Part shown: piece after piece, positions 39,001-54,000 of the stretch
How positions within the stretch are numbered: position 1 is the first letter of the stretch
Layout: every line of letters starts with the position of its first letter
DNA from: Phoronis australis
Lineage: Eukaryota > Phoronida > Phoronidae
DNA: 64,000 nt
NCBI GenBank assembly: GCA_002633005.1
Contig: NMRA01000001.1
Location: 3,044,997 to 3,108,996, forward strand
Reading direction: 5' to 3'
Made by a program: the position numbers and the translations under genes
Notes under the pieces: generated by a model
Database searches by the model: none
Told to the model about the DNA's origin: nothing
What the model saw: only the letters and a program-made list of their open reading frames with translations

Positions 39001-42000
39001 CCATTCTAAAATTGTGACAACTCTTAAATGTCTGCCTGACAGGTGTGCTGTTACTTTTCTTCTTTGCTTGCACCATGAGCAAGAGGCAAATGAATTTGAC
39101 TAATTGACTGAAGTCAGTCAAGAGCTAGGATTCAAACATTTGTGTGGAAGCGAAATTAACACAATTAAGACCACTGTTGACTGCACTCGTCAATATGAAA
39201 TATGCAAAATAATGAAGAAAACAACATGAAACGTTGACCTTTGCTCGTAAGATATTTTTAACGGCTAACTTAAATGACAAACTCATGGTTTCCATGAGTG
39301 GTGAAAACTCGGGAAGTTTTTCAGGGGCGAAAACGCCAAAATTTAAACTGGATTGTGGCAATTTTTGCTCGCCGGGCTATTATCAGTAGTTTGTTTCCTC
39401 AGCACCTGAATCACCACTATAATTGGTTAATTCGACGATAAGCAAAAGCCTCTGCCTTAAGTGCATGCCCGTCCTATGAAAAAAGCGGTCCAACTACATG
39501 AGTGCTTGGCAAAATGACAGCACTTGTGAAATAACTGAAACCGCCAGGAAAACGCCACTTGTATTTACTGGCATTTTCAACATCAGAAAATGATATCCCT
39601 TCAACCAGCTAATACAGTTTACCAGTTATTGTCATGAAATTTTAAAAAATGAACACTCCCCATGAAACTAATGCATAATGACAAGATCAGATGTCATGAT
39701 TTATTGAAATATTTCTGGATGCTGGCATTTTATTCTCACCTGCCTGTCATCATCTACCTTCACTTTATCACATGAAAACTGACCTAATTCATATTTAATA
39801 TGTTTGCATTATCAGAACTTGGCATTTGGATAAATATCAGTCCTTTCCAGTCTTACTCTCAGACAAAACAAAAACGATGAATATAGACTACACGCAACAC
39901 CATGTGACTAATCTAATAACGAGCACCCAGCACTGGCACAGTAACTTGACCCATGTTAAGTTTACATCTTCTTGCTCTGGGATGAGTTCCCAAAATGCAA
40001 AATCTTGCCAGTAAAGCTAGTGTGGTCAAGTGCTTTGTTTGTTGCAATGCCTGGAAATATCTCGCTAAGTCTCGCGTGGTCTTGGCATTTATTCTTTGTT
40101 CTTGATTCTACTGAACAATGCCCTGCTCTACTTAAAAGGATATTAAACCCTGTTTTGGTCTATGAACAGATACTGGAAACACCTTTGCCATCCAGTTCTC
40201 TTAATAAACCGAATAAAGCTTTGCAAACCTCGACAACCCTCAAAAGTTTGGAGCATATTTTGTAAACTCCTAAAAGTGTGCTAAACAATTGCAAGCGTGA
40301 CCTAAGCTCTGGACGAATTACACATTAAACTGTAGAGAAGACAACCTATCAAGAACCATAATGTTGAATTTGTGACTAAGAGTCTATAAACTTTTACTCG
40401 AATTCTTCTTTCATCACTCATGTGGTACGCCAGTGATGCAATAACAGGTGGCAGAATAAGGATTGGTTGAAATCACCAAAACAGGGTTTAGTATCCTTTT
40501 AATATCATCAGCTTAGTATAATGAAGGTTACCAATATGTTGCCAAGTTGGAACCCGCTTAATGGAATATATCCTGCTCATTATAGCAGTTCACGTTGAAC
40601 CAGAGCGCGTGGCACTTAGCAGGCTCCACTGTACTGCGAGAGCCCCTTTCACAGCACCATCTGTGGAGGACGATGAACACCAAGAATCGGCAGGAAATAC
40701 CAAACTAGGCTTTTTGACGCTTTGCAGCTACAGGCCACAAAGGCATTTATCAACAGATGGAGTAGTATACTACGGTCACATTTCAACGATTTCGAACAAA
40801 CATTATTGCCAACAAATTTTAAAGGCTTCTAACAAGGTTGTAAATTCCTACAATTTCTCCGAATCGCAAAATTGTTGATGGTAGTTATGGTATAGATCTT
40901 TAAAAATGATGAAATAGCATTTAATTGGTGCCATTTATCATTTATGAAAAAATGAAAAATTTAATTTCACCAGAGCCATGTTGTGCTCTAAAATGGTGAC
41001 ATTTTATTGTATGCATTTCTCAGCATCCATTCAATCCGAATGTAGAAAAGTAATTTTCACAACCAACCAGAATGTCCCAATGTTAACACTCTGTTCACAT
41101 ATTACCACTAAACCTAGCAACAATTTGTTCCACGAGTAACTTGTTCCAGGACAACTCGTAGTGTGGATGGCACAAATGAGAAGCAATGTTACATCCTCCT
41201 TTCCAAGTGCTACCCCTCGTATCACCTGGAAGTTCTTAGTACTTGAGGATGCATGACACGGTATCTACTTCCTTCCATTGCTTGCAGCAGTTCCATTGTG
41301 CAACCTTTATTTTTTTCTCAAGAACATCTTTATGAACAACACTGTATCCCAGCAATTAAAAAAATTATTTTGATAATTCATTATTATTATTATTATTATT
41401 ATTGCTATTATGGTTATAATGGTTGTAATTGTTAAAATGATTATTAAATATGAACACAACCCCAGAAATCACTTTTGCATTATATCCAGATTCTCATTCA
41501 CTCCCTGGCATATATTCGATAGTATGACCGAGCTCACAGGGGTAGGAGACTACTTTGTGCAATGTTTGGTTGTCTGTCTCGCAGTAAAGCTAGGATTCGA
41601 ACCTGGGTCTCTCAAATGGGAGTTCGGAGCTCAAACCACTGAGCCACACTGAGTCTGACAAAGAGTACTGAATTGCCAGAACTCTTGTATGAGTAAATTG
41701 AATGTTTTCCAACCAATTGGTAACTTCAAAATAAGTTATTTCAGACCAACTTAACAATTAACCTTATGTTAAAACACAGAATTTGTATTTGCGATTAACC
41801 TAATCCCATATCACAATTACTAACATACCAGGGTATCCCAATTTCACAAAGGCTACTTTTCTTCAAAATTCAGTTTTGCAACAACCTACTTCATTTTTAC
41901 AGCTGTTTGAACACTGTAACACCGACTAATGGGCAAGCTTATTACAACAAGAAATTCAGCTCACATCCATTGGGAACCTAATTAATATTAGGTAAACATG

Positions 42001-45000
42001 TTCATCTCTCCCATCAGAATAGAACCAAGTATACACAATAGACTAAATCAATAACATAAATTCACACACCCAATTTATTTTGTTAGCTTCTGACTTCACC
42101 ATTATGTACAACTATTGACAATAGCAGAAATTACATGTGAACTGCATACCATACAAGATCTGTGTATAAAGAAAGAAACCAAAAAGTGGGAACTAAACTG
42201 ACAAAACCTGCATCTAAAAATCCATGTGAGGGTTTAAGGGATTAACCCAATCGGATCCTATGCATTTCAGCAAGGATTGCTTGTAGGCTCATCTAAAATC
42301 CACATTGAGAGCAATGACTATTCTAGCTCAATTTTTATTACAGCACACACACAAAACACCTTCAAGTAAATGTACCTAAGCACCAGATTTTTATTTGAAA
42401 CTGGCAGAGAACCCGAGGGGTATAGGGGATATGTAAGCCCCTGGGCAGTCACTTTTACATAACTGTAATGAAGAAATCTCGACCACTCCAAGCTTGCCTC
42501 CTCGGACCTTCCCTCACGAACAAAATCACCCCACTACGACATGCAGGCGAGTTAAGAAAGTGCTTATCCGATTACCTTTGGTAGCCAATGAAAATTAGTC
42601 TAAATGCATCACTTAACAACGACACATCTTTCCCTGGCATAACTTAACAATATTTACTACATTTACAGAGTTTAACACGTATGTAGTTTACGTGTAAGTG
42701 AGCATTTTACCTCACTGTGTGTGGTTATAACAATGATGTGAGGTAAATTTCACTTGAGGCAGATATTTCACCTCTTGCAAAGCTTTCTCACGTGACCTGG
42801 AATGTGTTACGACTGGTTAATAACACCGAATACGTAATTTTTTGATATTACATTGGCGAATCACAAAGTAGTGCAAAGTAGAAATCTATACGCCTTATAT
42901 TTTATCGTCTGCAAAACACTAAAACAACCAAATGCGCCAACCACACAATGCTGGAATTCCGTGAAGGTGACAAGGTTATGATTGACAAATCAGTTGTTGC
43001 AACTGTAAGTATTCCCAGTTGAAAAGACATGCAAACAACTTCTTAAACGGACCCATATCCACGTTCATTCAAACGGAGACGAGCCTTAACTCAAGAAACG
43101 CGGCAAGACAGTCTAGCTTTGATGTCTCAAGGTCAATTTAGTACTCACGAGCAGGGAAGCCTTGCTGACTGTTATTTGTAAACATTTGTTAAGTTTTAAT
43201 ATTACAACTTCAAAGACTATTTATTAGATTCTAACTTGAATTTTTGTTACGAAAGTTGAACGCAAATTTACAACTGTTCAGTTCAAAATACAACTAATAA
43301 AAAGTAACTGAGTTTACTTTGCATTACACAAGCGTGTTTTTACAAAAGTGGCGTCATGTGGTTGAAAGTTTTAGATATGTTGAGTTTTTCGTCAAAAAAG
43401 ATTGTTTTATGGTTCATGATGTGAGAAAACAAATTTCGTCAAAATCCCTCAGCAAGCCTCGGAATTTTGACAAAAGTTCCAAGAGGTATTGCCCATGTCA
43501 TAAACCTGAGATTCGTATAGGATTCCCTATTTTTAGGCCTTTTCATACTGACTTAACTCCGGTCTAAGTGGAGTGTCGACGTTAACTGCGAAGTTAATTA
43601 AACCGTTCATACTGGTTTTGGAAGTTAACGAACATCGAAGTGAATGGCAGGTGACACTATTGTCATAGAAGTAATCGTAAAGTAGCGCTGCACACTAAGA
43701 TTTATTTAATGTGACAATTTGGGAACATTTACATGTGATAACTGACATAAAGCTTATTTTCAATTCGACTGGTGATTATTCGAGCAAAATATAAGCAAAT
43801 AGAACCAATGACACTACCCATTAATTGTTGACGATAACAGTGGCACCTGGCGATAACTTCGATGGAACCGAAGTTGACCATTCATACTGCACCACAGCAT
43901 GGGCGCTCTGCTGTTAAATCCACCTGTTTAGTGCGAAGTCAACTGGCATTGTCAACTTCGATCCAGGACCGAAGTTAAGCGTCCATACTGACCGCAACTC
44001 CCCAAAACATCGACGTGTCGACGTTAGGCCCTTATGTCTGCACTAAGCCTAATATACAAAGATTTTAGACAGGAGACCGACAGTTGTTGTCGAAAACAAA
44101 TTTTGTATACTAGGGCAAATTCCGTAGTCGTAAGATGCCTCTATAGCTAATGCACTAAGATGCATTGCTTGTAATGATAACTGGAGTACACATGCACAAT
44201 CTTGCATGTTTAGCAATAAACTTCCTCTGCAGAACACAGCCTATGTTATCCAGGCAATGCTGAACTAAACTGACCCCTATACAAACATGAATGATTAATG
44301 AGAGCTAAAGCAGCATGATGCCACCACTAGCTCTGTAGGTGGTGCATACTTAGTCTAGATTAACAGCATGTCCTAGGCAGTGCTATTCTACATCCTCTTT
44401 CATAAAAGAGGGAATGTCTGGGGTGACAGCTAAGATGATATCTTGGAAGTCTGGCAAACAATTTACAAAGGTTATGTAGCGGACCAGCTGTGTATTAAGC
44501 AAAATATCTGCAAAACTACAAATTTACTCTGATTTTCTGAAAATAATAAGACACCAAACTTAGATTTGTAACTTAGGGCTACACTGAACCTCAGAATAGT
44601 GATTTATAGCCATTTCCCAATCCTGACATGTAAAAAATCAGCTGAAAAATGTAGAAAGAAAATTATTGCAGTGTGCAAGGAAGATGGATGCAAGGACACA
44701 AAGACAATGATGCCTACATTCCCCTTCCCAATTGGTGAAAGCCCGCCCTCATCACTTAGCTTCACTTACAGCAAAGTTAGTTTTTTAAAGCCATACCTCC
44801 GTAGTACGGTTATAGCTCTCAACCACTTAGGACAGAGTATCGTAAAAGGTAAAAATTTATTAATTGTTTACTTTTTCATAAAAGATAAACAACACCAAAT
44901 ACATGCCATGTCATTTTATAAAGGTCTATACCCTAGTTACCATCTGACAATGTTTCTGAACAACAGTGTGCATTCACAACAGTGTTCAAAGTCTTTGAAA

Positions 45001-48000
45001 AATGAAAAAATACAAATTTTGCCAATCGTTTTTCTCTGGTAAGATTTTACTGTAGTTTCTTGAACAAAGCAACTTGGCAAAAACATCCCTCTCATGATTA
45101 AGAACAGATCTCCCAAAGGCAAGTGGTGTGGTTTTGAGTAATGTTTACCCCCTGGTCGACTGGAGTGCAGTCCCAAAGTACAGCTAATTGTACCCCTATG
45201 GTCGCACAGGGTCATGGACGACGCAGCACTGAAAAAAGCCCCCTCAGCCCCCCATGGTTCACCGCCTATAAACCATGTGCGGCCTAACACTCGAAAAAGT
45301 GGAGGGCTATAGCAACCCAGCCCCCTATGGTGCGCCGCCCATGAGGGTACAGCCAAACTGTCATTGCATGACTGGTAAAGCTGTGAAAAAATCCCAAAGC
45401 CCTTGGGCTCATATCAGTACAAATACATCACGCATCGCTTCTCATTAAAAAAGACCAGAACCATTGTGCTTTTTGGGTCAACAAGAAAATTTCTTTTGAT
45501 GGCATTGAATAAACAAGACACAAGACTGCCAGGTGCATTCCAGTCACAAAAAGCGGCTTTGTGTGTCACAAGCTTCCACGACTAACCAACCATGCAGAAT
45601 TTCTTTTGAAAGTTTAAAGACTTCTATCTATTCCTGAACTGAAATATACAACCAGCTTGAGTAACACACTTTAACACTGATGACTATCTCGTGTCATTGA
45701 GGTGCAACATTTTTTATCTAAAAGCATTCTTAACCTAGTGTCAAATGAAAAATGCAACCCCCTTGAGATTATGTAGGACCTTGTCGCCGAATCTGTGCAG
45801 TTTGCAATTGAATCTACAAAAGAATATACCGGTAATTTAAACTAAACAGAAAGAAAGACTAGAATTTGATTTTTTCTTAATACCAGTCCCTAATCATTTA
45901 GCACAAAAAGATAAATTTGATAGCAACACAAGGGTACTTATTAATAACATTAACTAAATTATGTTTAATATGAACACTAAAGATGAAATATTAAAAAAAT
46001 GTAGCTACAGCCCATGGGGCTGTTATTCTTTCGATTTTGCTTGATGCAATTCTTGAATACCTTCATATCAAGAGCAACGGGGAGCGTTGAAATGTGCCCA
46101 CAACAGCACCACAAACGGTGTGCTTCTAGGGGTGTTTATTTGTATCATAAAATCTGGCCATGGGAAGGTGTCGTGATTTCTTAATACTATATCCAAATTT
46201 CATGAAAATCTGTCAAAGAACTCTTAAGATACAAAGGCAAACGTAAAAAACAAACTGCCATTAGGAACAACAGTTGAATCCATCCATCTACTGTCAAGTT
46301 AATAGGAATATGAAAATTTCAAAAACATCGTGCAACACGTTTAAGAGATCGATACAACTGTAGGTGCGAAAAATGTAGCAAGGGGCACCACAGTAGTTGG
46401 ACCCATTTGAAAATCCATTAAGTCGTGCTCTTGTCAGTAGAAACACATCTGCCAATTTTCATAATAATCATCAGCGTGGTTTGGCAGAAACAAAAGCAGA
46501 CGTCAAAAACAGACTAAAAATAATTAAAATGGCCACTGGTTGGTGCAGAATACGTGAAATCCATCAAAAAAAAGGAAAGGTGCTGACGTCTTCATAATAG
46601 AAAATTGTTTGCTCAATTTCATAAACAGCATCAAGTTATAGAGGGAAACATAAAACATAAAATTGCCACTAGGGAGCACAGCTGTAGTTGGATTGGTCTG
46701 AAACTCATCCGTCATCTGTTGCCTTCTCCATAGGAACACATCTGCTAAATTTCAAAAAAATCTTGAAAAGGATAAAGGAGACACTGATGTGGATGCAAAA
46801 AATAAAATTGCCACTAGGGAATGGCAGAGTACTTGAACACATCCAAAGATGAACATCAGTTTCGGTCTTCTCATCACAGCTCCAAATTTCAATAATGATC
46901 CTTCATGCGGTTTGATGGGTGGAGAATGTGACGTGAAAAGCATACTCAAAAATTTTCAAAATGGCCACCGAGTGAGAAGGCGACGCGAACCTTCAACTCT
47001 TTAATAAAACTTCTCTATTGGACAAACGAAAAAATCCACCAGGGGGCACAACAGTACTTGGATGCACCCAAATGTAGCCGTTGTCTTTTGTCAACTTCAT
47101 TATGCTTGCAAAATTTAATAAAGATCCTACAGAAGGTTTGGGAGATACAATGCAAAAAATGCCACTAGGAAGCACTACAGTAGTCCAAATCATCCACAAA
47201 TCATCATCAGCTGTCCTGTTCACAGTATAAACACGAGCACTAATTTTCAAATAACTGTGGAACACAGTTTGAAACGTACGGACTTCTAATCCACGGTCTA
47301 CGAGTAAGTTGATTTTACTTACAAACACCTCCTCAGAGTGGTTTAGTTAATAAAGGGTACTTACAAACACATCCTTAGAGTGGTTTAGTTAATAAAGGGA
47401 CAGGCACAAAAAACAGACTAGAAAATAACAAAAATGGCCACTAGATGACGCAAAATGCGTCAAATCCATTCAAAAACGAGAGACTAGTGTCATCTCACCA
47501 ATGAAAGTTCTAAAATTAATCAAAATTAATATTGGCAGACAGAAACATTATACATAATCAATTAGAAGCAGAAGGAAGATGTTATATAACAATGCAAGTT
47601 CATTACAGAAAATGTATTGATTGTTTATGACCTACATTGAACTTGATTTATAAACAAGAGTGAGGATTACTCAGGTGCCCACTGACCCAATATGTCAATA
47701 CTTGAAGACCAAACTGTCCTCTGTCAAACCCCAACACTGAAATGATTACTTGGCAATAAATACCTTGGTCACAAACAATCATTTCACAAAGCCCTAGGCT
47801 GACAGCAGTGCTATATTACTTCCTGTTATTTGGCTTATTCTCCATTCCAGAAACTGAGTAATGAATACTGAGAAGTATCCCCTTGAGGAGCCTGACTATA
47901 AATTTGAATTGTCATCCTAGTTTCAGAATCTAAACTGAAAACTGGTAAAACTATGAACAAAGTATCAAATCACTCGTGCACTGAGCCCTTGATCAGTTTT

Positions 48001-51000
48001 AGAAATGGACGCCATCATTGTAAGGTGTATATCACAAACATACAACATCACAATAATTATGTATCACAGTCGATTTACTGAGGTCAACAAAATCCAGAAA
48101 AATTTTTAAAATAACACATTTTTTATAACAAATAATATCATCATTATTACTGTGATTTGAGAGCTCATGAAGCACACAGGCAACGTACTGAAGAACAGGA
48201 GAGCCTAGCAAGCCCGCCATTAACTAACGAAATAATTTCTCGCATTCACATCTGACCTGCAATGCTAAGCCCACATGATCCAGGCCTCATATATTGGATC
48301 AAAAGAAACTGTACATGACACTCTCTTGGTGTATAATGCTGCACTAGTCTTGAGAAATGGCAACTCACATTTGAAATTCATGGAAATGTAAGATGGTATT
48401 GTACTAATGAATCCCTTCTATTGGTATTCATGTTGATCTACTCTACAAGGCCAGACTGGTTAGGATTTGTCTGCAATCCATAGCTGTTTTTACATGGGGA
48501 AACAGTTGTCACAGTGCGAGTTGTCATGGTGCGACTTGCTGTTCTATAGTCACCTTTAAATGGCATAAAATTGCAAACTGGATCAGCACGAGTCATTTAC
48601 AAAAATATTGCTTGTGCATGCTCGCATTAACAATAGTGAACGTCCAAACTTTGTGGAATTCCAGCAGAACACCCGTATGTATGCCATTGCGCAAGTGCAT
48701 TGAAATATGATCAATTTCCACCCTGTCCCAGTTGTGTTTAGACAATGTAATTGGCACTGGAGCAACTGATCAAGAGTAACTCGCTCTACCAATCAAACGG
48801 CTATCAAAAATGGCCACCGCGATGTCAGGTAAGTCCGTGTCAGTTGTGTTTACACACACACTCGCACCCGATCAGCTGTTCTATGTTAGTTGCTCTGTGA
48901 CAGCCGTCTCTCGTGTAAATGCGACTCATGTCCTGTGACGACTGTATTGAAGACATTGTAATCTTTGAAATTCATGTGTCCCAACTGTATACTACCTTGG
49001 TCAGACAGCTCTCTGTCTCTGATACAGAAATACTGACACACTGAGACACCCAGGGATGTACAGTGTGCCAATTTAGTGAATGTGTCAAATGTCTGAACAA
49101 AATGTTCAACATTATTAGTTGTGACAAAACCACTATCATAAAATCTTGCCAACTCACGAACAATATGAGGGACAAGTATAATTTTGTAAAATTTCTACTG
49201 TTTTACAAAAGGTATCTAGCTCACTCAACACATTGATACACTGACATTTTTAAGTTCTGTGCCATAAATACCAACTTAAAATATTTCCAGACATTGTGCG
49301 TCATCGACAAGATTGGACGCCTATGAGATATCATGGGAAAAGGGTAACTTATCAAATGCTTATTTTTCTGAAATTAGTGAGATTTTATTTAGCATAATAC
49401 TGCTGATTATTTGCGATGTTCATGGTAAGAGTAAAACACTAGCTTTGGCTCACGATTAGTTTTGCATGAAATATTTGAAGAAATAACCAGGCATTTCCTT
49501 AATAATGGATTTTTGTTATCCATTTCATACTAATCTTGCTTTCGTATCAGTCACGTGACGTGCACAGACTATGTGTATAACAATGAACTGTGACCTACTT
49601 TTATGTAGGTCAAAATGACAGCAACAGTTGATCCCAACTCTTGGATGTGAACGATACTTAATGATAATTAAGTTAGTTACACACTGCAAATTCAGTTGAC
49701 ATTGTGAGTGAATGTTGAAATAGCTAACATGGTTAAGGCATGTATAGGTTATGTTGACCGAAAACAAGTTTTCACTGAATAATTAACCAAAGACTGAGAT
49801 TTTCACTTGTCCCAGTTTAATCGTCTTTTTCTCGGCTTCTGCAAATCGACTTGATTTGAACTTAGGAACAAAAGTCCTCGAAAACGGCTCGGTGGACTTT
49901 GCTGAAACTTTCCAAACTTAATATTTTTAGTATTCGTCAATCTCAAAAACGCTGTTAGGATTTTCAATATAAAGACCAAGTTTTTGCATAATGTAACAAA
50001 GACGAATACAACTTCTATATTTTACAAAAATACCTTACGATATGTGTGTTGATTTTTCATAGAAACCAAATGAAAAGAATAATCGAAAATTCCTAACAGT
50101 GTTTTTGAGGTAAATGGTGAAGTTTTCATTTAGAAAAGGTTTCATTAAAATCGAGGGATTATTTTGCTATGAATGTACCTTTCTTAAAAATGACATTTTG
50201 ACATAAAAAGGTGTTAACGTAATAATAATAATAATGATAATACAAAACATGTTTTTATATTCCCTGGTCTTTTTTCTTTCAGAAAATATAACTTTTACTA
50301 GTTCACAAAGCTTATTTTTTGATAAAAGAATTAGAATGGAGGCCACTGAATAAGGTTTGAGATAACCTTAACTCCGGTCTGAGCGGAGCGTCAATGTAAA
50401 CTGTAAAGTTAATTGAACGATTCATACCGACTACGGTACTTAACGGACATCAAACTAAACTGTAGGTGACGCTGTTGTTATCGAAGTAATCGCTAAGTGG
50501 TGCTGAAGCAGCGGGTGCATGGTAAGATTTTTTAATGTGGCAATTTGGGAAAATTTCCATGTGCTAATTGACATAAAATTTATTTTTAATTCGAATGGTC
50601 ATTATTCGAGCAAACTCCACAAAACATTGACGTGTCGACATTAGTATGAAAGGGCCTTATGGCAATTTGCATCCAGACTCTCTGAAGATATTCTAATTTA
50701 CATATCATTACAGATGAAACAACAATTTGCACATCAAATGTTGCAAATGAAACGGAGAGAATGTTACACCAAAAATGACTTGTATAAATATAATCAACTT
50801 CAAATAGCCCACACAATTCATTTTAGATTTATCTGCAACAAGCTTGAAGATAAAAACCTCTGTGCTTGGAGAATGTCGCAATAAAACTCTCGACACATGC
50901 ACCAACTCGGTTTAACCACTTGAGACTTCACTGAAGCCATGGGAGCTGAGAAGACTGTCAATCAAATTAGCCAATTAACAACATTTCCCAGTGCCTATTG

Positions 51001-54000
51001 GATTGAGAAAACTTAGAAAATGAGGTGCAATCACTAAAAATGCTCTTTTGTTAATTGTCAGTGGATTGCTGTGAAACCTATTAGGTAAAAATGTATTGTT
51101 TTATGATATTTTAAAATCATAACATCATACATAAAGGCAGGTACTCACCAAGTATAGTGTTGAGAATATTTCAAGTTAAAAATGCATATTAACGGTCAAT
51201 GAATTAAAATGTTTTGGTTGATCATGTCCTGCCTCACTACATACCTCATCTGACATTTCAAACTTCGATTTCAAGTCTGAATATTAGTCAATTAAACCTT
51301 GACGTCAGACAATCTAGCAAGATGCCATTTCATCAATTGCTATTCAACAAGTAAGCGAAGAACAGAAATTTCGTCAATTTTTTTAAATCAAAAAATTGGA
51401 TTTGGCAAGGGATCAGTGGCAAAAGTGTTCATAATGTTGAAAAATTGTAAAACTAGGTCAAGAAGGTTCAAGTGCCAATAGGTGTCTGTGGAAGGGAATG
51501 AGCGAGTCACCAGAGGTGAGTATTAGCAGTGAATGAGTTCAGTGAGGCTAAATGCAGGTAGAATTTCTGAGTTGAGAGTCGGCTAAACATCTAGGCCTCT
51601 CACACAACCAGCACAGTCTCATTATCTCACATTCAAAACATGCGCGCCTAATAAAATTATAGCTGGGCGTTGCATCTTTTGCCTAATGGATGACTGAGTA
51701 GTTGGGGAATATTTGTTTTTAAATTGCTTGTTTCATACACGCAACTTTGTACGGACAATGGGACTGTGCGAACAGTGGTCTGAAAACAGCATATTGGAAA
51801 CTCATACATACAAAGTCATATAACATACACGAAACATTGGAGTGTAGACAGGACTAAACACGTGCGTGATTATTTTGATTGAAGTTACATTTATGGTAAA
51901 AACTCACCATTTAGGATGCTGCAATTGACATGGTGGAGAGATAAAATTTTAGTTTGTAGTTGTTTCATTAATGATAAGTAGCATTAAAGTAATGTTTTCC
52001 CGCTTTCACGTTTTACATGGTAGCTGCCATCAGATGAATGTTTCGAAACATTACCTGCGTGCGCATTCACCACAATCCTAGTAGGCTTTGACACATGAAG
52101 GACGGGAAATGCTGGATATTATTTTTGAACAGATTTTAGGATAAGATGCAAAATGTATTCGAATTACAATCAACATATCACATACAGCCACGATGGCGTT
52201 CAAGACGAGTTTAAACAGTTTGTTTCAATTTTACGAGCATCCTATTATACATCCCTAATACTGTGGCTGGCAAACAAGTCCATCAAAGTAAATCCTCTAG
52301 AGACAGTTGCTTTCAATCTAAGTCCGATCTAACTAATTTCAGGTTGTTTTCAGAGGCTGGTCAAACTGTATGTTTGAAGTTAATTTTATAAATCGAGAAC
52401 AGCTATGCAGCATAAAACTATAAGAAATTTGCCCATATGAAGCAAGAACATTTCCTTACACAAAATTATACTAATTTGATGAAGATTCATGGAAAACTGA
52501 ATCAGTCATCAACATTGGATGAGAAAATGTTGTTAAGATTATGTAGAACCTTATTCACAAGCCTGCACATCTAGTCAAATAACTACAAAATTATGAATTT
52601 AACTCAGCAAAAGCATATGTATTTTCTGAAAGCAGAAATTCCGTTGATTGTTGATCTTATACCAATCTGCCATTAATAAACTCACATGACCATGCATTTA
52701 GTAAAATTTAGCAAAACAACGGAATCTATTTCATGATTAAATTTTGCATGTGATATAAATGCTCAAGATAAAATCTCAAAAACGCTGTTGCAATTTTCTA
52801 AATCATCAATTCGTTTTAATTTTATACAATTACTTTAAATTTTTTTCACAACAATCATTTACTTAAGTCGTTTTTTGATATTCTCTCATGCAAAAGTGCA
52901 ACACTTTCAAAACAAGTCCTAAAGATTTTTCGTAACACTAAATAAAGCATCTGAAAGTTTCATGTGACACCAGTCGACCAATTCTGACACACGATGTTCA
53001 AAGTTGCCCAAAATTGAAAATTTTTCTACAGTCCTACATTACGTAACCTCAAGTTCACACATTTTTAAAAACTTTTATAGTTTAGACTAAAATATTTTGC
53101 CAGTTTCTTTGATTCAGGACAGTCCCTCAAGTCTCGACTGTGTCCAAAAATTATCAAGAATGTGAATACTGCACAATGAGAATTCCGTTTGCATTAGTAT
53201 TTATGGATTTTGCATTTTACTAATTTTTCAGACACCAATTACACAGCATTTCTCTCAGACTACTAAATCTTAAAGTTTGAATTCATGTGCAGATATGATC
53301 TTAAATTCCTGGGAAAATAAAGTTTCCAAAATTGCCAAATTTTCACCTGTTAGAATCTCTGCTTCTGGTAAGAACATGTAGGTGGTAATATGGTTTGCAC
53401 TTACTAGATTTTTCCTTGACCACTCCAATCGCAGGCTCCTGTGACAAGCGCTGACCTCTGAACTTTGCTAGATGTTCCGTTTCAATTTGTCGGGCATAGG
53501 CTTCGTCCATGGGCTGCCACGTTCCATGGTAAAACCAGGTGCCTCGCATAATATCTATGGAGTCCGCTATTGAAAAAAGTGAAAATGTTGGTAAAAGAAA
53601 AATATAATTAACATACAGAAAATCATTAGAATCTGAAATACTTCAAAAAATTGCAAAATCAACAACAAACTATTCTTTGTTTCAAAAGAGGGGGAGTGAC
53701 ACAAGTAAATAACATTTACTAAATTCTTTCTTTTAAATGGACAAGGGTGTCACTTGAATGCCAGAGTTTCAAGAACTTTCGTGCTTCGATTATTTGGCCA
53801 ATTTTTGCCCTATCAATTCCTAGCTGTGACATTAAGTACTGTAATACACAACTAACAGACAGGGTGAGCCACTGTCTGCACCAGCTTTTGCATGGTCTAC
53901 ACCCTCCTAAGTGGGTTTAACCAGTTGGCTAAATAATGCTTCTGTGCAAAAAGGAATTACCATAAAATATAGCACATATCTACGGAGCTCTAAAAATGAT

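Larger units (their letters stand above)
37428..53404 (-). other. DDHD1 intron 2 (16 kb), repeat-rich, no nested gene recognised
   Basis: Bounded by GTAAGT at 53404 and TTTCAG at 37428. It holds a TTAA MITE (40136-40498), a SINE head (41575-41655), an ATT microsatellite (41380-41403), two copies of a 43-kb/50-kb dispersed element and repeat block C. Two open frames of 147 and 139 codons at 44599-45356 overlap on opposite strands and show no known domain. Confidence 0.6.

Noticed and set aside
40561-40878. 105-codon open frame on +, opposite DDHD1
   Set aside because: No recognisable domain; it lies directly beside a MITE.
41575-41655. Possible functional tRNA gene on the minus strand
   Set aside because: Both promoter boxes are perfect, but the acceptor stem does not pair and the T stem has a mismatch; better read as a SINE head.
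44599-45356. Two overlapping opposite-strand open frames (147 and 139 codons) in DDHD1 intron 2
   Set aside because: No recognisable domain, low-complexity Pro/Gly/Ser content, neither has splice partners, and both lie within an intron full of repeats.
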